This document shows, piece after piece, positions 53,303 to 61,831 of a stretch of 64,000 bases of DNA (its first letter is position 1; every line of letters starts with the position of its first letter). The stretch comes from Eubacterium uniforme (GTDB lineage Bacteria; Bacillota; Clostridia; Lachnospirales; Lachnospiraceae). The DNA lies in NCBI RefSeq assembly GCF_900167115.1, contig NZ_FUXZ01000013.1, positions 1-64,000 of the forward strand, written 5' to 3'. A program made the position numbers and the translations under genes. The notes under the pieces are model-generated. The model was not told the DNA's origin. It was given only the letters and a program-made list of their open reading frames with translations, and made no database searches.

Positions 53303-54511
53303 ATGGAAAAAATTAAGATGACCACTCCACTTGTAGAGATGGATGGCGACGAGATGACAAGAATCCTTTGGAAGATGATTAAAGATGAGTTATTGCTTCC
53401 ATTTGTTGACTTAAAGACAGAGTATTATGACTTAGGTCTTGTTTATAGAAATGAGACAAACGATCAGGTTACTATTGATTCAGCAAATGCTACAAAGAAA
53501 TACGGTGTAGCAGTTAAGTGTGCAACTATCACACCTAATGCAGCAAGAATGCCTGAATATAATTTAAAAGAAATGTATAAGAGCCCTAATGGTACAATCA
53601 GAGCAATGCTTGATGGTACAGTATTTAGAGCACCAATTATCGTTAAAGGTGTTGAACCATATGTAAAGACATGGAAGAAACCTATTACAATTGCTAGACA
53701 TGCATATGGTGATGTATATAAAGCTACAGAAATGAAGATTCCTGGAGCAGGTAAAGCAGAACTTGTTTATACAGCTGCTGATGGTAGTGAAACACGTGAA
53801 CTTATTCATGATTTCACAGGCGCTGGTATTATTCAGGGTCAGCATAACTTAGAAGATTCAATCGAAAGCTTTGCAAGAAGTTGCTTTAACTATGCACTTG
53901 ATACAAAGCAGGATTTATGGTTTGCTACTAAGGATACTATTTCTAAGAAGTATGACCATACATTTAAGGATATATTCGCTGAAATCTTTGAAAAAGAATA
54001 TAAAGAAAAATTTGAAGCAGCTGGCATTGAGTATTTCTATACTTTAATTGATGATGCTGTTGCTAGAGTTATTCGTTCAGAAGGTGGTTACATCTGGGCT
54101 TGTAAGAACTATGATGGTGACGTTATGTCAGACATGGTTGCTACAGCTTTCGGTTCACTTTCAATGATGACATCTGTATTAGTTTCACCTCATGGATATT
54201 ATGAGTATGAAGCTGCACATGGTACAGTTCAGAGACATTATTACAGATACTTAAAGGGTGAGAAGACATCTACTAATCCAATTGCAACAATCTTTGCTTG
54301 GACAGGTGCTCTTCGTAAGCGTGGTGAGATGGATAACATTCCTGAACTTGGAGTATTTGCTGATAAGCTTGAAAAGGCTTGTATCGATACAATCGAAGCA
54401 GGTAAGATGACAGGTGACCTCGCTCTTATTTCTACACTTGAGAATAAAGAAGTTCTTAATAGTGAAGAATTTATTAAAGCAATTAGAGAGACTCTTGAAA
54501 AGAGTTTATAA
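53303..54511 (+). CDS. icd: NADP-dependent isocitrate dehydrogenase (dimeric, eukaryote-like type)
   Basis: 402 residues, RBS AGGAGG. Signatures of the homodimeric NADP-IDH subfamily: [13 protein letters not shown] near the start, [24 protein letters not shown] around residue 80, [11 protein letters not shown], and the ICDH motif region [18 protein letters not shown]-terminal [13 protein letters not shown]. Converts isocitrate to 2-oxoglutarate and CO2 with NADPH formation. Monocistronic, ending in a terminator. Confidence 0.96.
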   Translation: MEKIKMTTPLVEMDGDEMTRILWKMIKDELLLPFVDLKTEYYDLGLVYRNETNDQVTIDSANATKKYGVAVKCATITPNAARMPEYNLKEMYKSPNGTIRAMLDGTVFRAPIIVKGVEPYVKTWKKPITIARHAYGDVYKATEMKIPGAGKAELVYTAADGSETRELIHDFTGAGIIQGQHNLEDSIESFARSCFNYALDTKQDLWFATKDTISKKYDHTFKDIFAEIFEKEYKEKFEAAGIEYFYTLIDDAVARVIRSEGGYIWACKNYDGDVMSDMVATAFGSLSMMTSVLVSPHGYYEYEAAHGTVQRHYYRYLKGEKTSTNPIATIFAWTGALRKRGEMDNIPELGVFADKLEKACIDTIEAGKMTGDLALISTLENKEVLNSEEFIKAIRETLEKSL

Positions 54512-54532
54512 GATAGGCTAAAAGCCGAATAC

Positions 54533-54580
54533 AAAAGGATGTTTATTAATGCAAAGTGGCATTATTTAGACATCCTTTTT
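54533..54580 (+). terminator. Terminator of icd
   Basis: AAAAGGATGT (54533-54542) pairs with ACATCCTTTTT (54570-54580); the loop contains a small extra hairpin. Confidence 0.8.
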
Positions 54581-54728
54581 GCATTGATTTATATGTCAGT
54601 ATATAGTGGTCAAACAGAGTCTATTGTGATATACTATAAGGGTAATGCTAATTAGAAAATAGCGAGTGATAAAATGATTTTGATTATTGAATATTAAATC
54701 TATTCTATTAGATTTGGAGGTATACATT

Positions 54729-55697
54729 ATGGCAAACAAGAAATGTGTTGTTGCCCTTGGAAGAAATAGTTTTAGTAGTTCATTTCCAAAGCAGCAAGAA
54801 AGAGTTAAGACAGCAGCGAAAGCTATTGCAGATTTAGTTGAAGAAGGAAGAGATATTGTTATTACTCACAGTAACGGACCACAGGTAGGTATGATATGGT
54901 CAGCTCTTTCAGAATATAGTAGAAATCACAAGGAAAGAACTAATGCACCTATGTCAATTTGTGGTGCTATGAGCCAGGGATATATAGGTTATGATTTGCA
55001 GAATGCAATCAGAACAGAACTTTTAAATAGAGGTATTTATAAACCAGTTTCAACTATTATTACACAGGTACGTGTTGATCCTTTTGATAAGGCATTTAAT
55101 AATCCTACAAAGGTTATAGGAAAAGTACTTACTGAGGATGAAGCTAATCTTGAAGAAAAGAAAGGTAATCATATTGTAGAAATTTCTGATGAAGAGGCAA
55201 GGGAAGCTGGTATTCCAGAAGGTGAAAAAGGATATAGAAGAATTATTGCTTCACCACATCCTATTGATATTTATGAAATTGATGCAATCAAGACTTTATT
55301 TGATAATGGTCAGCTTGTAATTGCTGCAGGTGGTGGTGGTATTCCAGTATTACAGCAGTATTCAAATCTTAAAGGCGCAAGTGCTATTATTGAAAAAGAT
55401 TATACAGCTGCAGCTCTTGCAAATATGCTTGATGCAGATGAATTACTTATTCTTTCATCTTGTGACTACTTAACAGTTAAGGATGAAGATGGTAGTGAGG
55501 TTGAACTTAAAGAGATTTCAAAAGAAGAAGCTGAACAGATGGTTGCAGATGATAAATTTGATGCAATTACTTCACTTCCAAAGATAGAAGCAGCACTTGA
55601 TTTCGTAGGTGTTAAAGATGGAAGAAGTGCTTGTATTTCAAATCTTGAAAAAGTGAAAGAAACACTTGATAAAAAAGTTGGTACATGGATTAATTAA
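54729..55697 (+). CDS. arcC: Carbamate kinase
   Basis: 322 residues from the ATG at 54729 (GGAGG upstream). Amino-acid kinase fold with VITHSNGPQVGMIW (about residues 42-55), RRIIASPHPIDI, VIAAGGGGIPV and the ALANMLDADELLIL strand, all typical of carbamate kinase. The first loop reads ALGRNSFSSS where many enzymes have ALGGNAL, as in a clostridial branch. Makes ATP from carbamoyl phosphate or the reverse. No arginine deiminase or carbamoyltransferase gene is adjacent. Confidence 0.9.
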   Translation: MANKKCVVALGRNSFSSSFPKQQERVKTAAKAIADLVEEGRDIVITHSNGPQVGMIWSALSEYSRNHKERTNAPMSICGAMSQGYIGYDLQNAIRTELLNRGIYKPVSTIITQVRVDPFDKAFNNPTKVIGKVLTEDEANLEEKKGNHIVEISDEEAREAGIPEGEKGYRRIIASPHPIDIYEIDAIKTLFDNGQLVIAAGGGGIPVLQQYSNLKGASAIIEKDYTAAALANMLDADELLILSSCDYLTVKDEDGSEVELKEISKEEAEQMVADDKFDAITSLPKIEAALDFVGVKDGRSACISNLEKVKETLDKKVGTWIN

Positions 55698-55775
55698 TGA
55701 ATTTATTGATTTGTTGATTTGTTAATTGTATTAATACTTTTAGTTTTGAAATAAAAATAGATTTATGAAATTTAG

Positions 55776-55813
55776 ATATCTAAGTAGCGATTTGCTACTT
55801 AGATATTCTTTTA
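55776..55813 (+). terminator. Terminator of arcC
   Basis: Perfect 13-bp stem ATATCTAAGTAGC/GCTACTTAGATAT (55776-55788, 55794-55806) with loop GATTT and TCTTTT after it. Confidence 0.9.
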
Positions 55814-55834
55814 TGATTTGGATTGGAGGTTATT

Positions 55835-56332
55835 ATGAAAACACTAATAGTTGTTGATATGCAAAAGGATTTTGTTGATGGCGCTTTAGGAACAGCTGAA
55901 GCAGTTGGTATTTTAACTAATGTTAAAAACAAAATTAAAGAATATATTGATAATGGTGATGAAGTTATTTTTACAAGAGATACTCATCATGAAAACTATT
56001 TAGATACTAACGAAGGAAAGCACCTACCAGTTGTTCATTGTATAGAAGGTAGTGACGGCTGGCAGATATATGAAGGCTTATATGTTGATGGTTGTAAAAT
56101 TATAGATAAACCATCATTTGGATATACAGGTTGGAATGAGTTTAAATTTGAAGAAGTTGAACTTATAGGATTATGTACAGATATTTGTGTAGTTAGTAAC
56201 GCTTTGATACTAAAGGCATTATTCCCTGAAATCAAGGTTTCGGTTGATAGTAAGTGTTGTGCTGGTGTAACAGTTGAAAGTCATGAAGCAGCACTTAAAA
56301 CTATGAGTATGTGTCAGGTAGAAGTAAAATAA
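55835..56332 (+). CDS. Isochorismatase-family cysteine hydrolase (nicotinamidase-like)
   Basis: 165 residues from the ATG at 55835 (GGAGG upstream). Catalytic triad positions visible: Asp in VVDMQKDFVDGA (residue 8), Lys in IIDKPSFGYTGW, Cys in ELIGLCTDICV (second Cys). FTRDTHHENYLDTNEGKHLP gives the metal-site Asp/His as in PncA. Probably nicotinamidase, possibly another amidohydrolase. Precedes corA by 21 bases and may be co-transcribed. Confidence 0.82.
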   Translation: MKTLIVVDMQKDFVDGALGTAEAVGILTNVKNKIKEYIDNGDEVIFTRDTHHENYLDTNEGKHLPVVHCIEGSDGWQIYEGLYVDGCKIIDKPSFGYTGWNEFKFEEVELIGLCTDICVVSNALILKALFPEIKVSVDSKCCAGVTVESHEAALKTMSMCQVEVK

Positions 56333-56353
56333 ATTTATTCAAGGAGGTTTTTT

Positions 56354-57274
56354 ATGTCAAAGTATTATAACATAAAAGAATTACTTGATGATTGCGAGAA
56401 ACGTGATTTGGTAAAAGGAACTCCTTATGTTGCAATTCTTTCGTATGAAGAATGGTGTAACGATATGGAGTCATATGATTTTGGAATTGACTTGGATTTA
56501 AGCATAATAGATATTCATAATACAAAGGCTGAAGTAAACTATGATTCATTGACAGGTAACTTTTTAATACCGGATAGAAGTAAGCTAGGTGAAGAAGAAA
56601 GCAAGTTTGCATTTGCTCTAGATGAAAAAGGAATTGTATTTATTGATGAAAGTGGAAAGGCACTTTCCATAATAGAAGAAATAAAAAGAACTAAGAGATG
56701 GAAGAGTCCAAGTTTAGAAAGATTTCTATATGATTTTCTTGAAGGAATAATAAGAGGAGATCTTTTAGTTATTGAAAAATATGAAAAAGAATTAAATCAA
56801 ATAGAAGATGTTATAGAGTCAGGTAACACAGATATTTCACTTGATAGAGTGAATGAAATACGAGGTGAAATTAGAGAATTATCAGTTCATTATGAACAGC
56901 TTATAGACCTTACTCAGGAACTTGAAGAGAATGAAAATAATTTCTTTAATGAGAAAAACGTCAGATATTTTAGAAACTTTTTAAATCGTCTTGCAAGACA
57001 TAATGATATGATTAATGCTCTTAAAGATTATACCGTACAGGTAAAAGATCTTTATCATACACAACTTGATGTAAAGCAGAATAGAATAATGACATTGCTT
57101 ACAGTTGTAACAACTGTATTTATGCCATTAACACTTATAACAGGTTGGTATGGAATGAACTTTAAGTATATGCCAGAACTTGAAATGAGATATTCATATT
57201 TTGTTGTTATTTTAGTATGTTTAACAATTGCAATTGGAAGTTTAGTGTTTTTCAAAAAGAAAAAGTGGCTATGA
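56354..57274 (+). CDS. corA: CorA-family magnesium/divalent cation transporter
   Basis: 306 residues, RBS AAGGAGG. Long cytosolic domain with helical stalk (residues 120-240), then two C-terminal membrane helices. The first ends in TGWYGMNFKYMPEL, containing the GMN selectivity motif; the protein closes with a Lys-rich tail KKKKW. Forms homopentameric channels for Mg2+ or Co2+. Confidence 0.93.
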   Translation: MSKYYNIKELLDDCEKRDLVKGTPYVAILSYEEWCNDMESYDFGIDLDLSIIDIHNTKAEVNYDSLTGNFLIPDRSKLGEEESKFAFALDEKGIVFIDESGKALSIIEEIKRTKRWKSPSLERFLYDFLEGIIRGDLLVIEKYEKELNQIEDVIESGNTDISLDRVNEIRGEIRELSVHYEQLIDLTQELEENENNFFNEKNVRYFRNFLNRLARHNDMINALKDYTVQVKDLYHTQLDVKQNRIMTLLTVVTTVFMPLTLITGWYGMNFKYMPELEMRYSYFVVILVCLTIAIGSLVFFKKKKWL

Positions 57275-57335
57275 TTTTGTTGTAAATATGCTAAATATAT
57301 GATATTATTTAGGAGTTGTATTTAATACAATTAAT

Positions 57336-57408
57336 GCTTCCGTGGCGCAGTCGGTAGCGCGCATCCTTGGTAAGGATGAGGTCTCGGGTTCAAGTCCCGT
57401 CGGAAGCT
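57336..57408 (+). tRNA. tRNA-Thr (anticodon GGT)
   Basis: Acceptor arms GCTTCCG (57336-57342) and CGGAAGC (57401-57407) pair fully; D-arm GCGC/GCGC; anticodon stem CATCC/GGATG with loop TTGGTAA, anticodon GGT at 57369-57371; TTCAAGT T-loop. CCA is not encoded. The outermost T-stem pair is T-T. Confidence 0.95.
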
Positions 57409-57700
57409 GTGCGAACTGCAAAACATTGCATAAAAGGTAAAAAGAGAATCAGTTCAAGCTCGCTTGAAAACTGATTCTCTTTTTGCGTTTTATATGATGC
57501 GCGCAGCGCATCATGAATATTTTCATACAAAGTATGAAAATATGAATGCAATGTGTTTGCAGTTCGCACAAGTAATGTGTGATAAGCGCGCAGCGCATCA
57601 TGAATATTTTGCAAAGCAAAATATGAATGCAATGTTTTGCAGTTCGCACAGTGCTGTGAGCATATATTTTTGCGAAGCAAAATATGAATGCAATGTTTAA
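57408..57700. repeat. Second hairpin-repeat family, cluster behind tRNA-Thr
   Basis: Units combine a GC hairpin ATGATGCGC-GCA-GCGCATCAT (57494-57514), an AT hairpin, and a tail AATGCAATG..TTTGCAGTTCGCAC. Direct units lie at about 57494-57569, 57586-57659 and (partial) 57660-57697. The AT hairpin is ATATTTTCATAC/GTATGAAAATAT in unit 1 but ATATTTTGC/GCAAAATAT in the others. An inverted tail copy sits at 57408-57431, touching the tRNA end. A terminator with a perfect stem (AAAGAGAATCAGTT / AACTGATTCTCTTTT, 57441-57484) lies inside. Confidence 0.85.
57441..57486 (+). terminator. Terminator downstream of tRNA-Thr
   Basis: AAAGAGAATCAGTT pairs with AACTGATTCTCTTTT; the loop holds a second small stem CAAG-CTCG-CTTG. 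Ends in TTTTT. Confidence 0.85.
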
Positions 57701-57765
57701 AAGTATTATGATAATATTATATTAGTAATACTAAAATTTAGCCTGTTATCAACTTCCTTTATAAT

Positions 57766-57802
57766 GTTAATTGTTAATGTTAATGTTAATGTTAATGTTA
57801 AT
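57766..57802. repeat. Hexanucleotide tandem repeat (GTTAAT)
   Basis: Five perfect contiguous GTTAAT units (57773-57802) and a sixth one base upstream (57766-57771). Located about 100 bases before the ECF sigma gene and just upstream of a possible promoter TTGCTG (57822) - 17 bp - TATAGA (57845). Confidence 0.9.
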
Positions 57803-57900
57803 TGAAAATTTATGTGACCATTTGCTGATTACTATCGTGTACATTATAGAGGAGGAAATAATAAAGATTGTATATTTTAAGAGAAAGGATATACATATGT

Positions 57901-58398
57901 ATGATGGAGTGTAGAAGATTTGATGATGTTGAAATGGTAATAAGAGAATATGGTCATACTTTGTTTAGAAATTGCTTTTTGATGTTAAATAGTAAGCAAG
58001 ATGCTGAAGATGTTGTACAAGAAACATTTATGAAATATTTTTCAACAAATATTGAATTTATTGATAATGAACATAGAAAAGCATGGTTGATAAAAGTATC
58101 TCAAAATAAATGTAGAGATATACTTAGATTTAATAGACGACATACGACCATACCATTAGAAAAGGTTGTTGACGAACTTATTTCAGGTGAATATGTAGAG
58201 ATAGACGAACTTAACGAGTTTATAAGTATAGCAAAACTTGGTTATAAATATAAAAGTGTGATAATGTTACATTATATTGAAGGTTATAGTGTAGAGGAAA
58301 CAGCAAAGATACTTAATATTTCAAAGTCAGCAGTTAAAATGAGATTAAAAAGAGCAAGAGAAATATTAAAAGATACGTATGAGAAAAAATATAGTTAA
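57901..58398 (+). CDS. ECF-type RNA polymerase sigma factor
   Basis: 165 residues from the ATG at 57901 (AAAGGA upstream); a TTG at 57868 behind GGAGG would add 11 residues, and an out-of-frame ATG at 57897 stops at once. Region 2: LFRNCFLMLNSKQDAEDVVQ, then ETFMKYF and AWLIKVSQNKCRDILR. Region 4: MLHYIEGYSVEETAKILNIS, then KSAVKMRLKRARE. The stop lies just before the RBS of a membrane protein that is a candidate anti-sigma factor. Confidence 0.9.
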   Translation: MMECRRFDDVEMVIREYGHTLFRNCFLMLNSKQDAEDVVQETFMKYFSTNIEFIDNEHRKAWLIKVSQNKCRDILRFNRRHTTIPLEKVVDELISGEYVEIDELNEFISIAKLGYKYKSVIMLHYIEGYSVEETAKILNISKSAVKMRLKRAREILKDTYEKKYS

Positions 58399-58408
58399 GA
58401 GGTGGAAG

Positions 58409-59260
58409 ATGTTATTTAATGATAATGGTGATAATAAGGTATATAATTCTATTAAGTTAGATGAAAATACGATTAAAAAAATAAGTAATGATTGTAAAGG
58501 TATTAATTCTAAGAAGAAAACCACTTTTTTTTATATGGTAAAAAAAGTGGGATTCGCAGTAATATCAATCTCTGTAACAGCTTTGATGATAATATGTATT
58601 ATATTATATAAAAATACTAATAATCGAGATGATAAAAATGTTGCAAAAAAAATGAATAGTAAAATAACTGAGACAATTTCGACAACTAAAGAGCAATTAC
58701 AATATAGTGATAGTAGTAAGAAAAATGAAAACCTTGATAATGAAAGAGATAATAATATTAGTATAGAAACTGAACAAAAATTAGTACAAGATTATTATGA
58801 TATTTTTCTTGAAGAATATGTAGATTGTTTAAAAAAAGATACAAATAAAAGTGAGAGTTTATTAAATAAAATAAAAAATAATAAATTAAAAAAGTATGTA
58901 TTATATACAATATCTAATAAATCATATGTGACTATGTGTAATCCAAGACAGGATACAAAATGTCTATTTGAAAATAAGAAAATAAAAAAAATAAATGATA
59001 ATAAAATATGTATTAGAGGAAATGTGATATTTGTTGATGAGTCTGCAGGTGGGAAATCAAGTAGTTCAGGTATGGGGTATGCGAGTATAGTATTGTCAAA
59101 AGGGAGAAATGGCTATATTGTTGAGGATTTATATTGGGAAAATATGGATTCGCCAGATGAATTATATAGAAAAGAATTTAATCCATATGAGAATTATCAG
59201 GATTTCTGGAATAATAAAGATGTAGTAGATTTGTTGTTTGACAAAATAGGAGTAAAATGA
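58409..59260 (+). CDS. Membrane protein, candidate anti-sigma factor
   Basis: 283 residues from the ATG at 58409 (GAGGTGG upstream); the in-frame ATG at 58379 overlaps the sigma gene. A 40-residue cytosolic part with a helix (LDENTIKKISNDCKG), a membrane helix at about residues 45-65 (VGFAVISISVTALMIICIIL), an Asn/Lys-rich linker, then an outer domain. That outer domain shares KKYVLYT, the K-C-LFEN-like strand and the ending ELYRKEFNPYENYQDFWNN with the lipoprotein encoded at 60608. Position behind the sigma gene and topology suggest an anti-sigma factor; no classical zinc-finger domain is seen. Confidence 0.6.
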   Translation: MLFNDNGDNKVYNSIKLDENTIKKISNDCKGINSKKKTTFFYMVKKVGFAVISISVTALMIICIILYKNTNNRDDKNVAKKMNSKITETISTTKEQLQYSDSSKKNENLDNERDNNISIETEQKLVQDYYDIFLEEYVDCLKKDTNKSESLLNKIKNNKLKKYVLYTISNKSYVTMCNPRQDTKCLFENKKIKKINDNKICIRGNVIFVDESAGGKSSSSGMGYASIVLSKGRNGYIVEDLYWENMDSPDELYRKEFNPYENYQDFWNNKDVVDLLFDKIGVK

Positions 59261-59340
59261 AAGAGGTGATAACAATGTTTAATTAATGTTATTTGATTGT
59301 TGACAAAGAAAATATGATGTAAATAGGAGGAGTTAAATGA

Positions 59341-60606
59341 TTGGTAAAATTAAAAAAAATTAAAAAAATTATAGCATTTATATTAGTTTTAGTTATTGGA
59401 AATACTTCGTTTTTATATAAAGTTAATTCAGCTTGTGAGAATATAAGCAATAATGCATATCAATTTGCTATTAGTTTTCTAAATGATTATTATCTATCAA
59501 TAGATCAAGGTGAAGATGTTAATGTTGAAAATTATATTTGTGATAGTAATCTTTTAAATTATATAAATAATAAAATATACGCTAAAGCGTATAAGCTTAA
59601 TGTTTTTGGTGTTGATGACATGCAAAATTATTCAGTTTCATATGAATTAAAAGATGAAAATGTTTTATCTGATAAGGTTATATACACTATTTTTTCTAAT
59701 GTATCCTTTAATTACAAAAATGAGGACTATATATCTGGATATGGAGAGCATATAAAAATATCAGTTAGTTCATTGAGTGGAAGATATGTAATTAATGATA
59801 TATATTCTAAGTACGATGATTATGATACTGATATAAGAGATATCAATGTGGGATTAGATTATGAATATAGGATTATTACTAATGATATTCTTGATAAACA
59901 GCAGCAAGTTAATGAAAAAATTGTAGATTATTATGATTCGTTATTAAAAGGTGATACTAAAGAATTTTACGAATGTGAAGAAGAAAATTGTACATATGAA
60001 GCTAGTAACAGTGAAATGAGATCATTAAATAGTTTAAATAGAAATGCAATGGTAACTTGGGCGGATAATAATTGCTCAAGTAATAATCCATCAAGTGGAA
60101 ATTCAAGTATAACATATTATTATGATTTTTCAGAAATTGCAGGAAACTACGATTGTACAAATTTTGTTTCTCACTCGATATTAGCAGGTGGATCAGTGAT
60201 GTATAAAACAAGTAATAATGGTATTGATTCGAATGGATGGTTTTTTACAAATTTAAATAGTAGATCATCGTCATGGTCTGGAGTATCTAATCTATTTAAT
60301 TTTTTGAAAAATAATACTGTTAAAGGTCCTAAGGGACAGAAAATATCATATACAGATATTTATGCACCGAATACGCCTTATCCGTATAAAGCGGGAGATT
60401 TATTGCAGTTTAAAAACAATAATGGTATATGGAGACATTCTGCATTAATTGTAGGATATGCTGCAGTAGGTGCAGGAGGAACGACTTTAGAAGCAGTTGT
60501 TGATGGAAGAACAGCAGATGGAGCGTATAATTATCGCCAAAGACAATCTACCATTTATAGTGGAAATGCGAGAAGAGTTATAGTTATGAAGGGATACTAT
60601 AATTAG
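59341..60606 (+). CDS. Secreted protein with Amidase_6-type cysteine amidase domain
   Basis: 421 residues from a TTG at 59341. A better placed ATG (59337, six bases after AGGAGG) is one frame off and stops after eight codons; an A8 tract (59352-59359) lies between. Signal peptide VKLKKIKKIIAFILVLVIGN. Middle part of unknown fold (residues 35-220). C-terminal domain with YDCTNFVSHSILAGG (Cys about residue 270) and WRHSALIVGYA (His), the Amidase_6 catalytic pattern, usually acting on peptidoglycan peptides. Part of the sigma-factor operon. Confidence 0.8.
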   Translation: MVKLKKIKKIIAFILVLVIGNTSFLYKVNSACENISNNAYQFAISFLNDYYLSIDQGEDVNVENYICDSNLLNYINNKIYAKAYKLNVFGVDDMQNYSVSYELKDENVLSDKVIYTIFSNVSFNYKNEDYISGYGEHIKISVSSLSGRYVINDIYSKYDDYDTDIRDINVGLDYEYRIITNDILDKQQQVNEKIVDYYDSLLKGDTKEFYECEEENCTYEASNSEMRSLNSLNRNAMVTWADNNCSSNNPSSGNSSITYYYDFSEIAGNYDCTNFVSHSILAGGSVMYKTSNNGIDSNGWFFTNLNSRSSSWSGVSNLFNFLKNNTVKGPKGQKISYTDIYAPNTPYPYKAGDLLQFKNNNGIWRHSALIVGYAAVGAGGTTLEAVVDGRTADGAYNYRQRQSTIYSGNARRVIVMKGYYN

Positions 60607-60607
60607 A

Positions 60608-61345
60608 ATGGTTGAGAAATTAAAACTATCGATTAGTATTTTATTATTGATTATTTTTACAACATCGTGTAGTAATAAATCGAATAATGGGTCTTCTAGT
60701 GAAAATATTGAATATGTTAAAAATAATATTATATTAAATACATCAGAGGATAAAAGAATTCGAATTAACGAAAAATGTAGTAATAAAGAAATTTATATGG
60801 AAAACACTACTCATAATAATAACTACAATGAAGAAAGTTTTAGAAATGAAGGACATGATTTGCAAGCGTATATTGAATCATTTATCTGTGATTATGTTGA
60901 AATTGTGAAAAATAATAACGGTAAAAAAAAGGTGGAAGATTTATTAAAAAAAATAGATAATATAAATTTAAAAAAATACATATCATATACACTTAAAGAA
61001 AAAACATATTTTACAACAATAATCCCATCGATGAATGAAAGATGTATACTTGAGAATACTGAAATCAAAAAAATTGATGATATTACATTTTGTTACAAGG
61101 CAGATGTGATATATTCAGATAGAAAAGATTATAAAAATTCTTCATATTCCGGAGCAGGGGGGATTTATGTAGTGGTAAAAATAAGTGGAGAAAATTTTTA
61201 TATTGATGATTTTTATTGGCCAATTCAAGATAATCCAGATGAATTGTATAGAAAAGAATTCAACCCATATGAGAATTATCAAGATTTTTGGAATAATAAA
61301 GATGAAGTAAAATTATTTTTTGGTAAGTTAAGAATAGGAAACTAA
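60608..61345 (+). CDS. Lipoprotein paralogous to the outer domain of the candidate anti-sigma factor
   Basis: 245 residues; ATG one base after the amidase stop, so coupled. Signal peptide with lipobox FTTSC. After an Asn/Ser-rich linker the domain at residues 85-240 parallels the 58409 product: KKYISYTLKEKTYFTT, CILENTEIKKIDD, and the near-identical end ELYRKEFNPYENYQDFWNN. The two may compete for one ligand or signal outside the membrane (inference). Confidence 0.7.
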   Translation: MVEKLKLSISILLLIIFTTSCSNKSNNGSSSENIEYVKNNIILNTSEDKRIRINEKCSNKEIYMENTTHNNNYNEESFRNEGHDLQAYIESFICDYVEIVKNNNGKKKVEDLLKKIDNINLKKYISYTLKEKTYFTTIIPSMNERCILENTEIKKIDDITFCYKADVIYSDRKDYKNSSYSGAGGIYVVVKISGENFYIDDFYWPIQDNPDELYRKEFNPYENYQDFWNNKDEVKLFFGKLRIGN

Positions 61346-61390
61346 TAGGCAAAAGAATAGGATAATCAAACTTGTTGAGGGTTTGACGCC

Positions 61391-61430
61391 CAATTTGAGG
61401 GTTTGTCGTGAGGGGCAAGCCCTCAAATTG
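61391..61430. repeat. Long hairpin in the gap after the lipoprotein gene
   Basis: CAATTTGAGGGTTTG (61391-61405) pairs with CAAGCCCTCAAATTG (61416-61430), one G-U pair, 10-base loop. Further CAAACTTGAGG-type fragments up to 61500 and a 13-bp hairpin at 61511-61540 make this 486-base gap very hairpin-rich; no intact gene is seen in it. Confidence 0.75.
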
Positions 61431-61510
61431 CATTTAAAGATGGTGGTTATTCGTGGGGGGCTGGTTTGAGGAACAAACTTGAGGGGCAAACTTGATGGTT
61501 TGCATGCTTT

Positions 61511-61540
61511 ATAAGAGAGCACTGATTAGTGCTCTCTTAT
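61511..61540. terminator. Perfect hairpin ATAAGAGAGCACT / AGTGCTCTCTTAT
   Basis: 13-bp stem with loop GATT, seven bases from the stop of the minus-strand gene remnant. No T run on either strand, so its terminator role is uncertain. Confidence 0.5.
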
Positions 61541-61546
61541 GGTTTG

Positions 61547-61660
61547 TTAAATGTCATCTTCGTCATAATACTGAACTGGGTTATAGTCGGACATACCATT
61601 AAGAACAGGGTTATTTCTTGTAGCATAAAGGAAGCGATTTCTAAAGTGCTCGAAATATTT
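61547..61660 (-). pseudogene. 3' remnant of a minus-strand gene
   Basis: On the minus strand the last 37 codons of a gene-like frame end in a stop at 61547-61549: FEHFRNRFLYATRNNPVLNG, then MSDYNPVQYYDEDDI. The residue pattern looks like a genuine protein C-terminus, but the frame runs upstream into a copy of the second hairpin repeat (61661-61741) without a start. Probably a gene cut off by repeat-associated rearrangement. Parent family not recognised. Confidence 0.45.
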
Positions 61661-61741
61661 ATGATGCGCGCAGCGCATCATGAATATTTTGCGAAGCAAA
61701 ATATGAATGCAATGTGTTTGCAGTTCGCACAGTGCTGTGAG
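61661..61741. repeat. Second hairpin-repeat family, isolated copy
   Basis: ATGATGCGC-GCA-GCGCATCAT, ATATTTTGC/GCAAAATAT, then the AATGCAATG..TTTGCAGTTCGCAC tail and AGTGCTGTGAG, matching the unit at 57586-57660 almost base for base, 4 kb away. Confidence 0.85.
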
Positions 61742-61831
61742 TAAAATAACTACGCTATTTCTATTGCATAATAATCTGTGAAAATGATAAAATGTAATAG
61801 TAAATATTTTTAAACATGGGGGTGATATTAA

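Noticed and set aside
57390-57700. Small open frames on both strands behind tRNA-Thr
   Set aside because: They translate hairpin repeats and the terminator and contain the same repeated peptide; no RBS.
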